Shown here one piece after another: positions 7,993-14,753 of a DNA stretch of 16,804 nt; position 1 is the stretch's first letter, and every line of letters starts with the position of its first letter. The stretch covers positions 1 through 16,804 of the forward strand of contig CAZINW010000043.1 in the NCBI GenBank assembly GCA_964540765.1, in the 5' to 3' direction. The DNA is from CAZJLN01 sp964540765 (lineage in GTDB: Bacteria > Chloroflexota > Anaerolineae > Anaerolineales > Anaerolineaceae). The position numbers were made by a program, and so were the translations under genes. The notes under the pieces were generated by a model that worked only from the letters and a program-made list of their open reading frames with translations, made no database searches and was not told where the DNA came from.

Positions 7993-8582
7993 GGTAACCT
8001 CCGTAAACCATTTATGATCAATTGCATCCCTGTTATTGTGGTCTCTTCCCAGAAGACCGATTCAGGATCAAATGATGCCTGTAATAAAAGTCCCATTGCC
8101 ATGGAAATTAAAAGGCGGGCTGCGAATTTGGGATCAGTTGATTCATCGAAGGAACCTTCTTTAATGCCCTGCAAAACCAATTTTTCAAAATAATCCAGGT
8201 AACGTTTATATGGGGTCATCGCTTCCTGCCAGATGACAGGGTCAAGATTGGCCTGGCGCCAGAATTCGATCAAGATCGGAAAACCGTCCTTGGCTTCCTG
8301 GAAAATCCGACCAGTCATGCCAGCCATATTGAGAAGACCCTCTGGCACACTGGATGCATTGTCCAGCGCCATGTGCAAACCGACATCGAGAGCATCCAGC
8401 CACATTTGGATCAATTCCATGAATAATGCCTGCTTGGAAGGGAAATAATGATAAAAAGCCCCTTTACTGACGTTGGCAGCAAGGCAGATATCTGCCACAC
8501 TGGTGGGATCAAAACCATTCTTTGTGATCAGATCCAGTGCCATAGCCAGGATCTTTTCTCGTGTGGTATTCCTGCGTGAAAT
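7989..8582 (-). CDS. TetR/AcrR-family transcriptional regulator, apparent ATT start
   Basis: The N-terminal 50 residues form a TetR DNA-binding domain: SRRNTTREKILAMALDLI is helix 1, and SVADICLAANVSKGAFYHYFPSK (residues 28-50) is the helix-turn-helix with the family's FYHYFPSK end. The C-terminal ligand-binding part has hydrophobic helices typical of the family. Homology demands a start just before SRRN, yet that codon is ATT at 8582-8580. A very strong GAGGAGG at 8594-8588 sits 5 nt upstream. No ATG, GTG or TTG is in frame between the promoter and helix 1, and the next ATG (in LAMALD) would cut into helix 1. The frame is open to 8711 but would then read through the promoter and operator. 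At 197 residues the length is normal. The gene overlaps the epimerase by 4 nt and is probably autorepressed through the operator at 8607-8620. Confidence 0.88.
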   Translation of the reverse strand: MSRRNTTREKILAMALDLITKNGFDPTSVADICLAANVSKGAFYHYFPSKQALFMELIQMWLDALDVGLHMALDNASSVPEGLLNMAGMTGRIFQEAKDGFPILIEFWRQANLDPVIWQEAMTPYKRYLDYFEKLVLQGIKEGSFDESTDPKFAARLLISMAMGLLLQASFDPESVFWEETTITGMQLIINGLRRLP

Positions 8583-8587
8583 GAGAA

Positions 8588-8594
8588 CCTCCTC
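8588..8594 (-). promoter_or_regulatory. Strong Shine-Dalgarno that fixes the ATT start of the TetR gene
   Basis: GAGGAGG on the minus strand, 5 nt before the ATT at 8582. Its strength and spacing mark the ATT as the initiation codon, or as an ATG changed by one base. Confidence 0.7.
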
Positions 8595-8606
8595 TAAGTA
8601 AAATAT

Positions 8607-8620
8607 ACCGACCAGTCGGT
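8607..8620. promoter_or_regulatory. TetR operator (perfect inverted repeat)
   Basis: ACCGAC and GTCGGT form a perfect 6-bp inverted repeat with a 2-bp centre. This ACCGAC-type palindrome is typical of TetR-family operators. It lies between the -10 element and the Shine-Dalgarno of the TetR gene, covering the expected transcription start, as expected for autorepression. No second copy was noticed in the window. Confidence 0.75.
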
Positions 8621-8622
8621 TT

Positions 8623-8651
8623 ATATTAGCATGATAGCCCGGAAAAGTCAA
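8623..8651 (-). promoter_or_regulatory. Promoter of the TetR-epimerase operon
   Basis: On the minus strand TTGACT (8651-8646) and TAATAT (8628-8623) are separated by exactly 17 nt. The -35 matches five of six consensus bases and the -10 four of six. The predicted start falls inside the operator. Confidence 0.6.
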
Positions 8652-8792
8652 CATAAATTGGGGAGAGTGAAAATTTTCCGCTGACGTTTGACTGGTTTTA
8701 AAGCAAAACAATGATTGAATAATATTCTTATAAAATATGGGATAAAATGGGTTAAATGATCTTCAACCATCAGGTCAGAAAAGAGAGGAACA

Positions 8793-10858
8793 ATGACTGA
8801 TCCAAAAACATCATCCCACTGGGATAAGTTACGCATCCATTTTCACATGATTTTTGCCTGCCTGATCCTCCTTCATGTGATTTTTTACCTGGTTTACTGG
8901 TTCGCCAATGCTGTCATAATCCCATCCGTGGATGGATTCGTTAAAGGACTGATCAAACTGAACCTGCCATATGTCTATATTGTGGTTGGCTTGAGCTTTG
9001 CCCTGGGTATCTGGTCCATCATCCGGATCATACAGATGCAGTACCACTTGAAAAGGTCTGCATGGACAAAATCCCATGCCAATTGGATTTATTTTGTTTT
9101 GGCACTGCTCTTCCTGGCGGTATTTTATGGCAGCCTGATCCTCATAACGAAGCAAGACCCAAGCCAGCGCGGGGTGATATCTCACCTGCTTTCCATATCA
9201 AGGGTGGTTACGGATGCGTTATTACTTTTTGTTGTTACTTTTATTCTTCGAGCTGCCCTGAAAAAAATGGCAAAATCAACCGATGCAAAGCGTCGCCTTT
9301 GGCATAATACTGCCTATGTGACCATCTGTGTTATTTTTTTAGCCGCCTGGGTTGTCCCGGTGATTTTTGCACCCACATGGGCTTATCATGGCGAACTTGC
9401 TGCCAAACCAGCTCTCTTGGCACACCGTGGGGCTTCGATGCTGGCTCCTGAGAACACATTGGCGGCTGCGCAGTTGGCAGATAAGCTTGGCGCATATGGT
9501 TTCGAATCGGATGTGCGTGTCAGCCAGGATGGCGTACCCTTCCTGATGCATGATGAGACACTGGAACGCACTACCAACGTTGCCGAGGTATTTCCTGGCA
9601 GGCAGGATGAGCGGGCTGAAACTTTTACTCTTGAAGAAATCCAGGAACTCAATCCAAACTGGTGGTTTATTTTGAACGACCCCTATGGATCCATTAAAAA
9701 CGGTCTGGTCAGCCAATCATCACTAACCGAATATCAAACGCAGGGTGTCCCGACCCTCGCTGATACATTGCACCTGATCAAGCAAACCGACATGATCCTC
9801 TTATATGACCTGCGTAATCCCCCTGCAGGACATCCTTATGCATCAGGATTGTTTGAGCATGTGTACGAGATGCTCAAAGCTGAAAAGATGGAAGATCAGA
9901 TCTGGTTGATCCTGGACAAAGCTCAAATAGATATGGTCAGCAAGGAGACGCCAGGAGTCAAACGCGTGATCGGTGTTTCGAGCACAGATCTACCCTCGGC
10001 TGCCGAGGTTGTGGCGGACAATTACCAGGTTGTTAATGTTGATAAAGGCATCTCAAATGAAGCCATTAAGGCATACAAAGACGCCGGGTTGGCAGTAAAT
10101 ATCTATGTGGTCGATCAGCCCTGGTTGTTTTCACAATATTGGGTTCTCGGTGTTGATTCCATCACGACGAATGCCATCCAAACACTTTCAAAGATGAGCG
10201 TTCCGGTTTTGGCAATGCCGTTCACCCAATACCTGCTCTTTTGGGCACTCCTTGGCATGGTGCTTTGCTTGTGGATGGTCAGCGCTGGCAAATGGATCAA
10301 GAAGGAAAAAGTGGTTCCAGTCCCTGAAGAGGTTGCAGTTACTGAAGAAATTTCAGCCCCTGAAGAGGCTGCAGTTTCAGAAGAAATTTCAACACTTGAA
10401 GAAGCTCCAGTACCTGAAGAAATTNNNNNNNNNNNNNNNNNNNNNNNNNNNNNNNNNNNNNNNNNNNNNNNNNNNNNNNNNNNNNNNNNNNNNNNNNNNN
10501 NNNNNNNNNNNNNNNNNNNNNNNNTGCAGTTTCAGAAGAAATTTCAACACTTGAAGAAGCTCCAGTACCTGAAGAAATTGCATCTCCTGTGGAGACTCCA
10601 GTAACTGAAGAAATTTCAACTGTTGAACCCGAAATTAATGAAGAGGTGGAAACGCCAATCCAGGAACCACCAGGTCAGGATATATCGACTGAGGAGTCTA
10701 TGTCTCCATTGGCTGATCCTGACATGTCTCTGGGTGAGGAACCCGATGCTGGTCAACCATCCAGGCAGAACGCAGAACACACAACAGGAACAGGCGAAAA
10801 GTTTGCGATGAACAAGAATTCGGAGGGGCTGGAATTGCCCGAAACAAAGTCGGAATAG
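8793..10858 (+). CDS. Membrane-anchored glycerophosphodiester phosphodiesterase with acidic repeat tail (interrupted by gap)
   Basis: The protein would hydrolyse glycerophosphodiesters to an alcohol and glycerol 3-phosphate at the membrane. Five hydrophobic helices fill residues 17-195. The GDPD barrel follows: HRG (211-213), PENT (219-222), metal ligands E238 and D240, and the catalytic HD at 253-254. The usual LEIK strand is YDLR (338-341), a conservative change. A last hydrophobic helix is at 477-498. Then comes a Pro/Glu-rich tail of 12-residue repeats broken by the 100 N. Before the gap the frame ends on a complete codon (residue 544). After it the frame resumes at GCA 10526 and runs to TAG 10856-10858, so the true gap length must be 2 modulo 3, or the flanking repeats simply overlap. 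AGAGG lies 4-8 nt before the ATG. The next gene starts 18 nt on. The natural substrate and the job of the tail are unknown. Confidence 0.85.
10317..10633 (+). repeat. 36-bp coding tandem repeats (12-residue Glu/Pro units) around the gap
   Basis: After a half unit (PVPEEV) the units read AVTEEISAPEEA, AVSEEISTLEEA and PVPEEI before the gap, and AVSEEISTLEEA, PVPEEIASPVET and PVTEEISTVEPE after it. The period is exactly 36 bp, and units keep GAAGAAATT at the same offset. The copy number is uncertain because the gap falls inside the array. Confidence 0.85.
10425..10524. other. Scaffold gap (100 N) flanked by identical 55-bp sequence
   Basis: Exactly 100 N, the conventional placeholder for a gap of unknown size. 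The 55 bases just before it (10370-10424) are identical to the 55 just after it (10525-10579). This suggests that two assembly contigs ended in the same 55-mer of the tandem repeat, so the real gap may be zero, an overlap, or several repeat units. Confidence 0.95.
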
Positions 10859-10876
10859 TAACAAGGTTGGAAGATC

Positions 10877-11332
10877 ATGACAAGCAACGATGAGCTTAAA
10901 CAGATTGCATTGAGCCACTTTAGCACCGGCTTCAATTGTGCCCAATCCACATTCGGGGCGTTGGCTGAAAAGATCGATTTGGAGCCGACAATCGCGCTAA
11001 AGACTGCCACCCCATTTGGTGGCGGCATCAGCCATAATGGCTCGATTTGTGGCACCGTCAGCGGGGCATTGATGGGTCTCGGTTATCATTTTGGCAATAC
11101 CACACCTGATAGTGCAGTAAAGTATCGCAACTATGAGATCGGCAGCTTGTTCCTGGAAAAGTTCAGGGCTCAATTTGGTGAGGTAACCTGCCCGGGGCTG
11201 CTTGGTCTCGATATCCGCATTCCTGAAGAACTCGCAAAAGTGCGTGAACTCGACTTGTTTAATCAACGCTGCTGTCAATTTATTTCAGGCGCGGTCGAAA
11301 TCGCTGTCCAATTGATTGATGAGTTGAACTGA
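10877..11332 (+). CDS. C_GCAxxG_C_C family protein (putative redox-active)
   Basis: This 151-residue protein matches the C_GCAxxG_C_C family of small cysteine-rich proteins found mostly in anaerobes. It shows the spaced cysteines and glycines of the signature: NCAQ (C21), GGGISHNGSICGTVSGA (48-64, C58), TCPGLLG (C105) and RCCQF (C132, C133). The conserved cysteines suggest metal or Fe-S binding or redox chemistry, but no reaction is established. No signal peptide or membrane helix is visible. AAGG and GGAAG lie within 3-10 nt before the ATG. It is 18 nt after the phosphodiesterase and probably shares its transcript. It converges on elp3 across a 69-nt space in which I see no clear terminator. 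Confidence 0.85.
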   Translation: MTSNDELKQIALSHFSTGFNCAQSTFGALAEKIDLEPTIALKTATPFGGGISHNGSICGTVSGALMGLGYHFGNTTPDSAVKYRNYEIGSLFLEKFRAQFGEVTCPGLLGLDIRIPEELAKVRELDLFNQRCCQFISGAVEIAVQLIDELN

Positions 11333-11401
11333 TGAACTGCCCTACGAGAAAATACTATAACAATTCATAATTCATCAATTGAGTTTAAGCTGAGATAATC
11401 T

Positions 11402-13018
11402 TTAAAGGTCCTTGACCATATAGAGGCTACCCATCTGAAAGCCCCTTCCTGCATAATAGGCGCGGGTTCCCACAGCAGAAATGACTGCAAGGCGTGGCAA
11501 GCCATGTCTGCGGCTGATAGTTTCAGCTTCAGCAATTAAACGGCTCCCCAAACCAATATGCTGTGCAGCGCCCTCTTGTTCCGAGCCGACCTCCAGCGAT
11601 TGTCCATACACGTGGACTTCCCGAATGATGGCAGCATTGTCCAGGTCTGCCAGCCCCAGTAGATTTTCTTTTTCAGGTAACGACAACCTGCAGTAACCCA
11701 CCAATTTATCGTCACGGGTATTGAACGAGATAAAATGCTCTTCAGCATAAGCCGCCTGGTAAGTCTCATCGCGCAACACAAAATCCCGATCAGCGACAGC
11801 CTGCCCCCTGATCTCACGGCAACGGATACATTGACAGCGCGTTCCTCGATTTTCCAGCTCAAGGGCGATGTCCTGCCGCAGGCTGGTATTGCGGTTACCT
11901 GCAACCACATGTGGTGAGGGAATGTCACGAATGATGCGGTTGATGCGGCAGTACCTGGGAACTGTCCCCTTAAGGTCAGCGATCAGATCAATCAATTCCT
12001 GCTCCGTATAGGGTGTGTAATGACCATCCAGCCAAACCTGGTAGAGGTCTGAATTTTTGAGCAGCTGGCAGGGATAAATCTTCAACTCATCTGGATTTAA
12101 GCCTCCTGGCTGCCAGATGTGGGCAAAGTCCTGCCGATCGGAGCCAAGCGTGGCACCGAGGAGATTGGGCATCCAATGCAACACGATCTTAAAGCCTCCA
12201 GCGCGCAGCATTGAGACAGCCTCCAGGGTTTTGGCAGCGGTATGCCCGCGGTGATTCAATGCCAGGATACGATCATCCAGGCTTTGTGCGCCAATCTGCA
12301 CCTTGGTGACGCCCAATTCGCGATACCATGCCAGTTCCTCCACCGTTATCAGATCAGGACGGGTCTCGACCACCAGACCGACATTGCGATGCGTGCTGCT
12401 GACGTTGCGGGCATGCGCAGATTTCAGGTCATCAACTGGCTGGTCATCATCAGGGTTGACCCCATTGAGGGCATCAAAACAGCGGTGCACAAACCAGGAC
12501 TGGTAAGCGCGGGGATAGGCGCTCCAACTGCCGCCAAGGATAAGCAGTTCAATTTTATCTGTCGGATGTCCCACTTGATGCAGCGCATCAAGTCGGGAGC
12601 TCACCTGCCTGTAGGGATCGAAGTCATTTTCAAGCCCACGCCTGGCACCAGGCTCGTCTGAAAGGTAGCTCTGTGGCATATCCTGCTCTGTGGGGCAGAA
12701 AATGCATTCACCCGGGCAGGGGCTGGGCTTCGTCAGCACTGTGATCGTCGTCACCCCGGAGAGCGTGCGTACAGGTTTCATGCGAATCCTAGCTAACAAG
12801 GCAGTATCCTCAGCCCATTCCCCACTTTCCACCAATTGGCGATATACTGCCACCAGAGTGTGCTTGGCAAGGAAGCCGCGTCCATCAGGCAGGGTGTAGA
12901 GACGCACAGCCGCGCGCAGGGGCATGCCGCTTCGAACAGCCTCCAGTGCTTTTCGAGCCAGGGCCAGGTCTTCCTGTGAGTAATGCCTTTTTTTGTGCCA
13001 GATTTCTGCCTGTGACAT
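11402..13018 (-). CDS. elp3: Elp3-family tRNA uridine-34 radical SAM / acetyltransferase
   Basis: Elp3 builds the carboxymethyl group at C5 of wobble uridine U34 from acetyl-CoA using radical SAM chemistry. The 538-residue product has the full two-domain plan. The N-terminal lysine/arginine-rich tRNA-contacting region leads to KPVRTLSGVTTITVLTKP (81-98), followed by the Fe-S motif CPGECIFC (C101, C105, C108) and the LGGSWSAYP loop. A zinc-type cluster RCQCIRCREI (394-403) closes the radical SAM domain. The C-terminal GNAT domain has the acetyl-CoA motif GLGSRLIAEAE (489-499) and RAYYAGRGF. The ATG at 13018 has no Shine-Dalgarno, but a TACAAT stands 6 nt upstream, suggesting a leaderless message. 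A Trm9-like methyltransferase, the enzyme class acting later in mcm5U synthesis, diverges 63 bp away. Elp3 of a Chloroflexi relative (Dehalococcoides) is active alone, without other Elongator subunits. Confidence 0.93.
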   Translation of the reverse strand: MSQAEIWHKKRHYSQEDLALARKALEAVRSGMPLRAAVRLYTLPDGRGFLAKHTLVAVYRQLVESGEWAEDTALLARIRMKPVRTLSGVTTITVLTKPSPCPGECIFCPTEQDMPQSYLSDEPGARRGLENDFDPYRQVSSRLDALHQVGHPTDKIELLILGGSWSAYPRAYQSWFVHRCFDALNGVNPDDDQPVDDLKSAHARNVSSTHRNVGLVVETRPDLITVEELAWYRELGVTKVQIGAQSLDDRILALNHRGHTAAKTLEAVSMLRAGGFKIVLHWMPNLLGATLGSDRQDFAHIWQPGGLNPDELKIYPCQLLKNSDLYQVWLDGHYTPYTEQELIDLIADLKGTVPRYCRINRIIRDIPSPHVVAGNRNTSLRQDIALELENRGTRCQCIRCREIRGQAVADRDFVLRDETYQAAYAEEHFISFNTRDDKLVGYCRLSLPEKENLLGLADLDNAAIIREVHVYGQSLEVGSEQEGAAQHIGLGSRLIAEAETISRRHGLPRLAVISAVGTRAYYAGRGFQMGSLYMVKDL

Positions 13019-13024
13019 GGCTTT

Positions 13025-13030
13025 ATTGTA
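13025..13030 (-). promoter_or_regulatory. -10 element for a leaderless elp3 transcript
   Basis: TACAAT on the minus strand ends 6 nt before the elp3 ATG, so the expected transcription start coincides with the start codon. It sits in the string TGGGTACAAT. No good -35 is visible at 16-18 nt. Confidence 0.45.
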
Positions 13031-13066
13031 CCCAATATTTGAAAACTGGTTATCCGCGTAGAGGGC

Positions 13067-13075
13067 TGTTATACT
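13067..13075 (+). promoter_or_regulatory. Extended -10 element for a leaderless methyltransferase transcript
   Basis: TG at 13067-13068, one base, then TATACT at 13070-13075 make a textbook extended -10. It ends 6 nt before the ATG at 13082, so transcription should begin at or next to the start codon. No Shine-Dalgarno is present. Confidence 0.5.
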
Positions 13076-13081
13076 TCAGCC

Positions 13082-13822
13082 ATGCATCCAGACATTCAAA
13101 ATCATCTTGTCGCCCTGAATAGGAATTTCTACAGCGAGTATGCAGTGTCTTTCTCAGCCTCGCGTGAAAAATTGCAGTCAGGCGTCATCAAGGTGGCAGA
13201 TACCATCCCGGCTGACGCAAATATTCTTGATCTGGGCTGCGGGAACGGCAATTTTTTAAATTACTTGATCAGGCATGAATTCTCTGGCAGCTATTTTGGT
13301 GTCGATATCAGTGAAGCGCTTTTAAAAAAAGCCGAAGAACTCAACCGTCCTTTTTCCCAGATCGTCAAGACTTTCAGCAAAGCTGATCTCACTTCCAATG
13401 GTTGGGCCAGGTCAATCGTTTCAGATCCTTTTGATGTCATCACAGCCTTTGCAGTGTTGCATCACATTCCTGGTGCTGTTTTACGCCAGCAATTGCTTGC
13501 GCAAATTCATGAATTATTAGCTACTGAAGGACATTTTGTTTTCTCCACCTGGCAGTTCCAAAACAGCGCCAAACTGCGCAAACGCATCTTACCTTGGGAG
13601 ACAGTTGGTTTGAAAGAAAGCAATGTGGAGGAAGGCGATACCTTGCTGGATTGGCGTGCAGAAATGGGAGAAAGCAAGGTGGGCACCCGTTATGTGCACC
13701 GTTTCACGGAAGAGGAACTGAACGACCTGAGAGTATCCAGTGGATTCACACTGGAAGACTGCTTTTATTCCGATGGCAGGGAAGGCAATTTAGCCCTCTA
13801 CCAGGTCTGGAAGAAGAATTGA
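13082..13822 (+). CDS. Trm9-like SAM methyltransferase, candidate tRNA wobble-uridine methyltransferase
   Basis: The 246-residue class I methyltransferase aligns by eye along its length with eukaryotic Trm9/ALKBH8, which methylate 5-carboxymethyl-U34 to mcm5U. Shared blocks are FYSEYAVSFSASR (16-28; Trm9 has a YNEIAPHFSQTR-type block), motif I ILDLGCGNGNFL (48-59), FGVDISEALL (72-81), FAVLHHIP (123-130; AVVHHW-type in Trm9), FVFSTWQFQ (152-160; a short strand before a variable insert) and RYVHRFTEEEL (203-213; RYYHLYREGEL-type). The C-terminal NLALYQVWKK corresponds to the Trm9 ending. The long insert of yeast Trm9 is shorter here. It diverges from elp3 across 63 bp, which supports a tRNA role. 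Yeast Trm9 needs the zinc protein Trm112, and none is in the window. The start at 13082 follows from the -10 placement and the divergent layout. The methyltransferase call is firm; the Trm9-type function is an inference. Confidence 0.85.
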   Translation: MHPDIQNHLVALNRNFYSEYAVSFSASREKLQSGVIKVADTIPADANILDLGCGNGNFLNYLIRHEFSGSYFGVDISEALLKKAEELNRPFSQIVKTFSKADLTSNGWARSIVSDPFDVITAFAVLHHIPGAVLRQQLLAQIHELLATEGHFVFSTWQFQNSAKLRKRILPWETVGLKESNVEEGDTLLDWRAEMGESKVGTRYVHRFTEEELNDLRVSSGFTLEDCFYSDGREGNLALYQVWKKN

Positions 13823-13849
13823 TTTCAATTAACCCGAATTGATGCAAAA

Positions 13850-14668
13850 TTATCCCAAAGCCACATCCAGCAGCATCATCACAGCAAAACCGACCATCAC
13901 CCCAATGGTTGGTATATCGGAATGTTGGGATGGTCCAGCTTTCGAGTTAGGGATCAACTCCTCAGCCACCACATAGATCATTGCACCTGCAGCAAATGCG
14001 AGGGCATAAGGCAATAAAGGCTGCATCAACAGAACAGCAGCAGCACCCAAAACACCTGCTATGGGTTCCACCATCCCTGAAAGTTGACCGAACATGAAAG
14101 CCTTCCCACGTGTCATATTTTCCCGACGCAACGGGATAGAAACCGCCAGACCTTCAGGAAAATTCTGGATGCCAATCCCAACTGCCAATGCTACCGCAGA
14201 TGCAAGGGAGGAATTATTCAACCCAACGGCGGCAGCACCAAATGCCACACCCACTGCCAGACCCTCAGGAATATTGTGCAGGGTGATCGCCAGCACCAGC
14301 AAGACGCTGCGCTGCCATGAACTCTTCAAACCTTCAGCGTCTTTCAAATCATTGCCGATATGGAGATGGGGGAGCAACTTATCCACTGCAAAAAGGAAAC
14401 CGCCCCCCAGGAGGAAACCAACCACGGCGGGGAACCAATTGGGAACCGCTAAACCGTCTGACATTTCAATTGCTGGCGCAAGCAAAGAAAAGTAGCTGGC
14501 TGCGATCATCACACCCGACGCAAAGCCCAACAAGCCATCCAAAGTCTTGCGGCTAAACTCTTTACGGGTGAAAACGCCAGCCGCGCCTAATGCTGTTACA
14601 GCCCAGGTAAACAGCGTTGCAAGCAGCGCCTGTAAAATCGGATTAAGACCTTCCAAAAATACGATCAT
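13850..14668 (-). CDS. ZIP-family divalent metal transporter
   Basis: ZIP proteins move zinc, iron or manganese into the cytoplasm across the inner membrane. The product, about 272 residues, has roughly eight hydrophobic helices and both signature metal-site helices: HNIPEGLAVG (TM4) and QNFPEGLAVS (TM5). In the usual ZIP TM5 motif a histidine begins HxxxE, and here it is Gln-Asn, as in GufA-type members. VAEELIP follows in a later helix. The sequence matches the ZupT/GufA branch. Two ATGs stand at 14674 and 14668. AGGGA at 14680-14676 is 7 nt from the second but abuts the first, so 14668 is favoured. The gene converges on the Trm9-like gene (28 nt between stops) and diverges from the next methyltransferase. 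No metalloregulator is adjacent, so the metal is undetermined. Confidence 0.9.
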   Translation of the reverse strand: MIVFLEGLNPILQALLATLFTWAVTALGAAGVFTRKEFSRKTLDGLLGFASGVMIAASYFSLLAPAIEMSDGLAVPNWFPAVVGFLLGGGFLFAVDKLLPHLHIGNDLKDAEGLKSSWQRSVLLVLAITLHNIPEGLAVGVAFGAAAVGLNNSSLASAVALAVGIGIQNFPEGLAVSIPLRRENMTRGKAFMFGQLSGMVEPIAGVLGAAAVLLMQPLLPYALAFAAGAMIYVVAEELIPNSKAGPSQHSDIPTIGVMVGFAVMMLLDVALG

Positions 14669-14753
14669 AAGCATTTCCCTGTGACAATGATATTATTATG
14701 ATGTGTGTAATTATAAGCGAACACTAGAAGAAATAGGAATCGACGGATAATAT

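Noticed and set aside
8583..8711. TetR frame extended to an ATG at 8711
   Set aside because: It would translate through the -35, -10, operator and Shine-Dalgarno and add 43 residues unlike any TetR N-terminus.
10335..10633. 36-bp repeats as a CRISPR array
   Set aside because: The units are contiguous with no spacers, are imperfect, and encode a Glu/Pro-rich protein tail in frame.
11333..11401. Terminator between the C_GCAxxG_C_C gene and elp3
   Set aside because: Only short AT-rich complementary words (CAATT/AATTG) are present; no GC-rich stem with a T tract.
12242..12661. 139-codon open frame antisense to elp3
   Set aside because: It is a shadow of a well-conserved gene; no ribosome site and no recognisable protein.
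13825..13842. TCAATT/AATTGA hairpin between the Trm9-like gene and the ZIP gene
   Set aside because: The stem is perfect but AT-only apart from one pair, and no T run follows on either strand.
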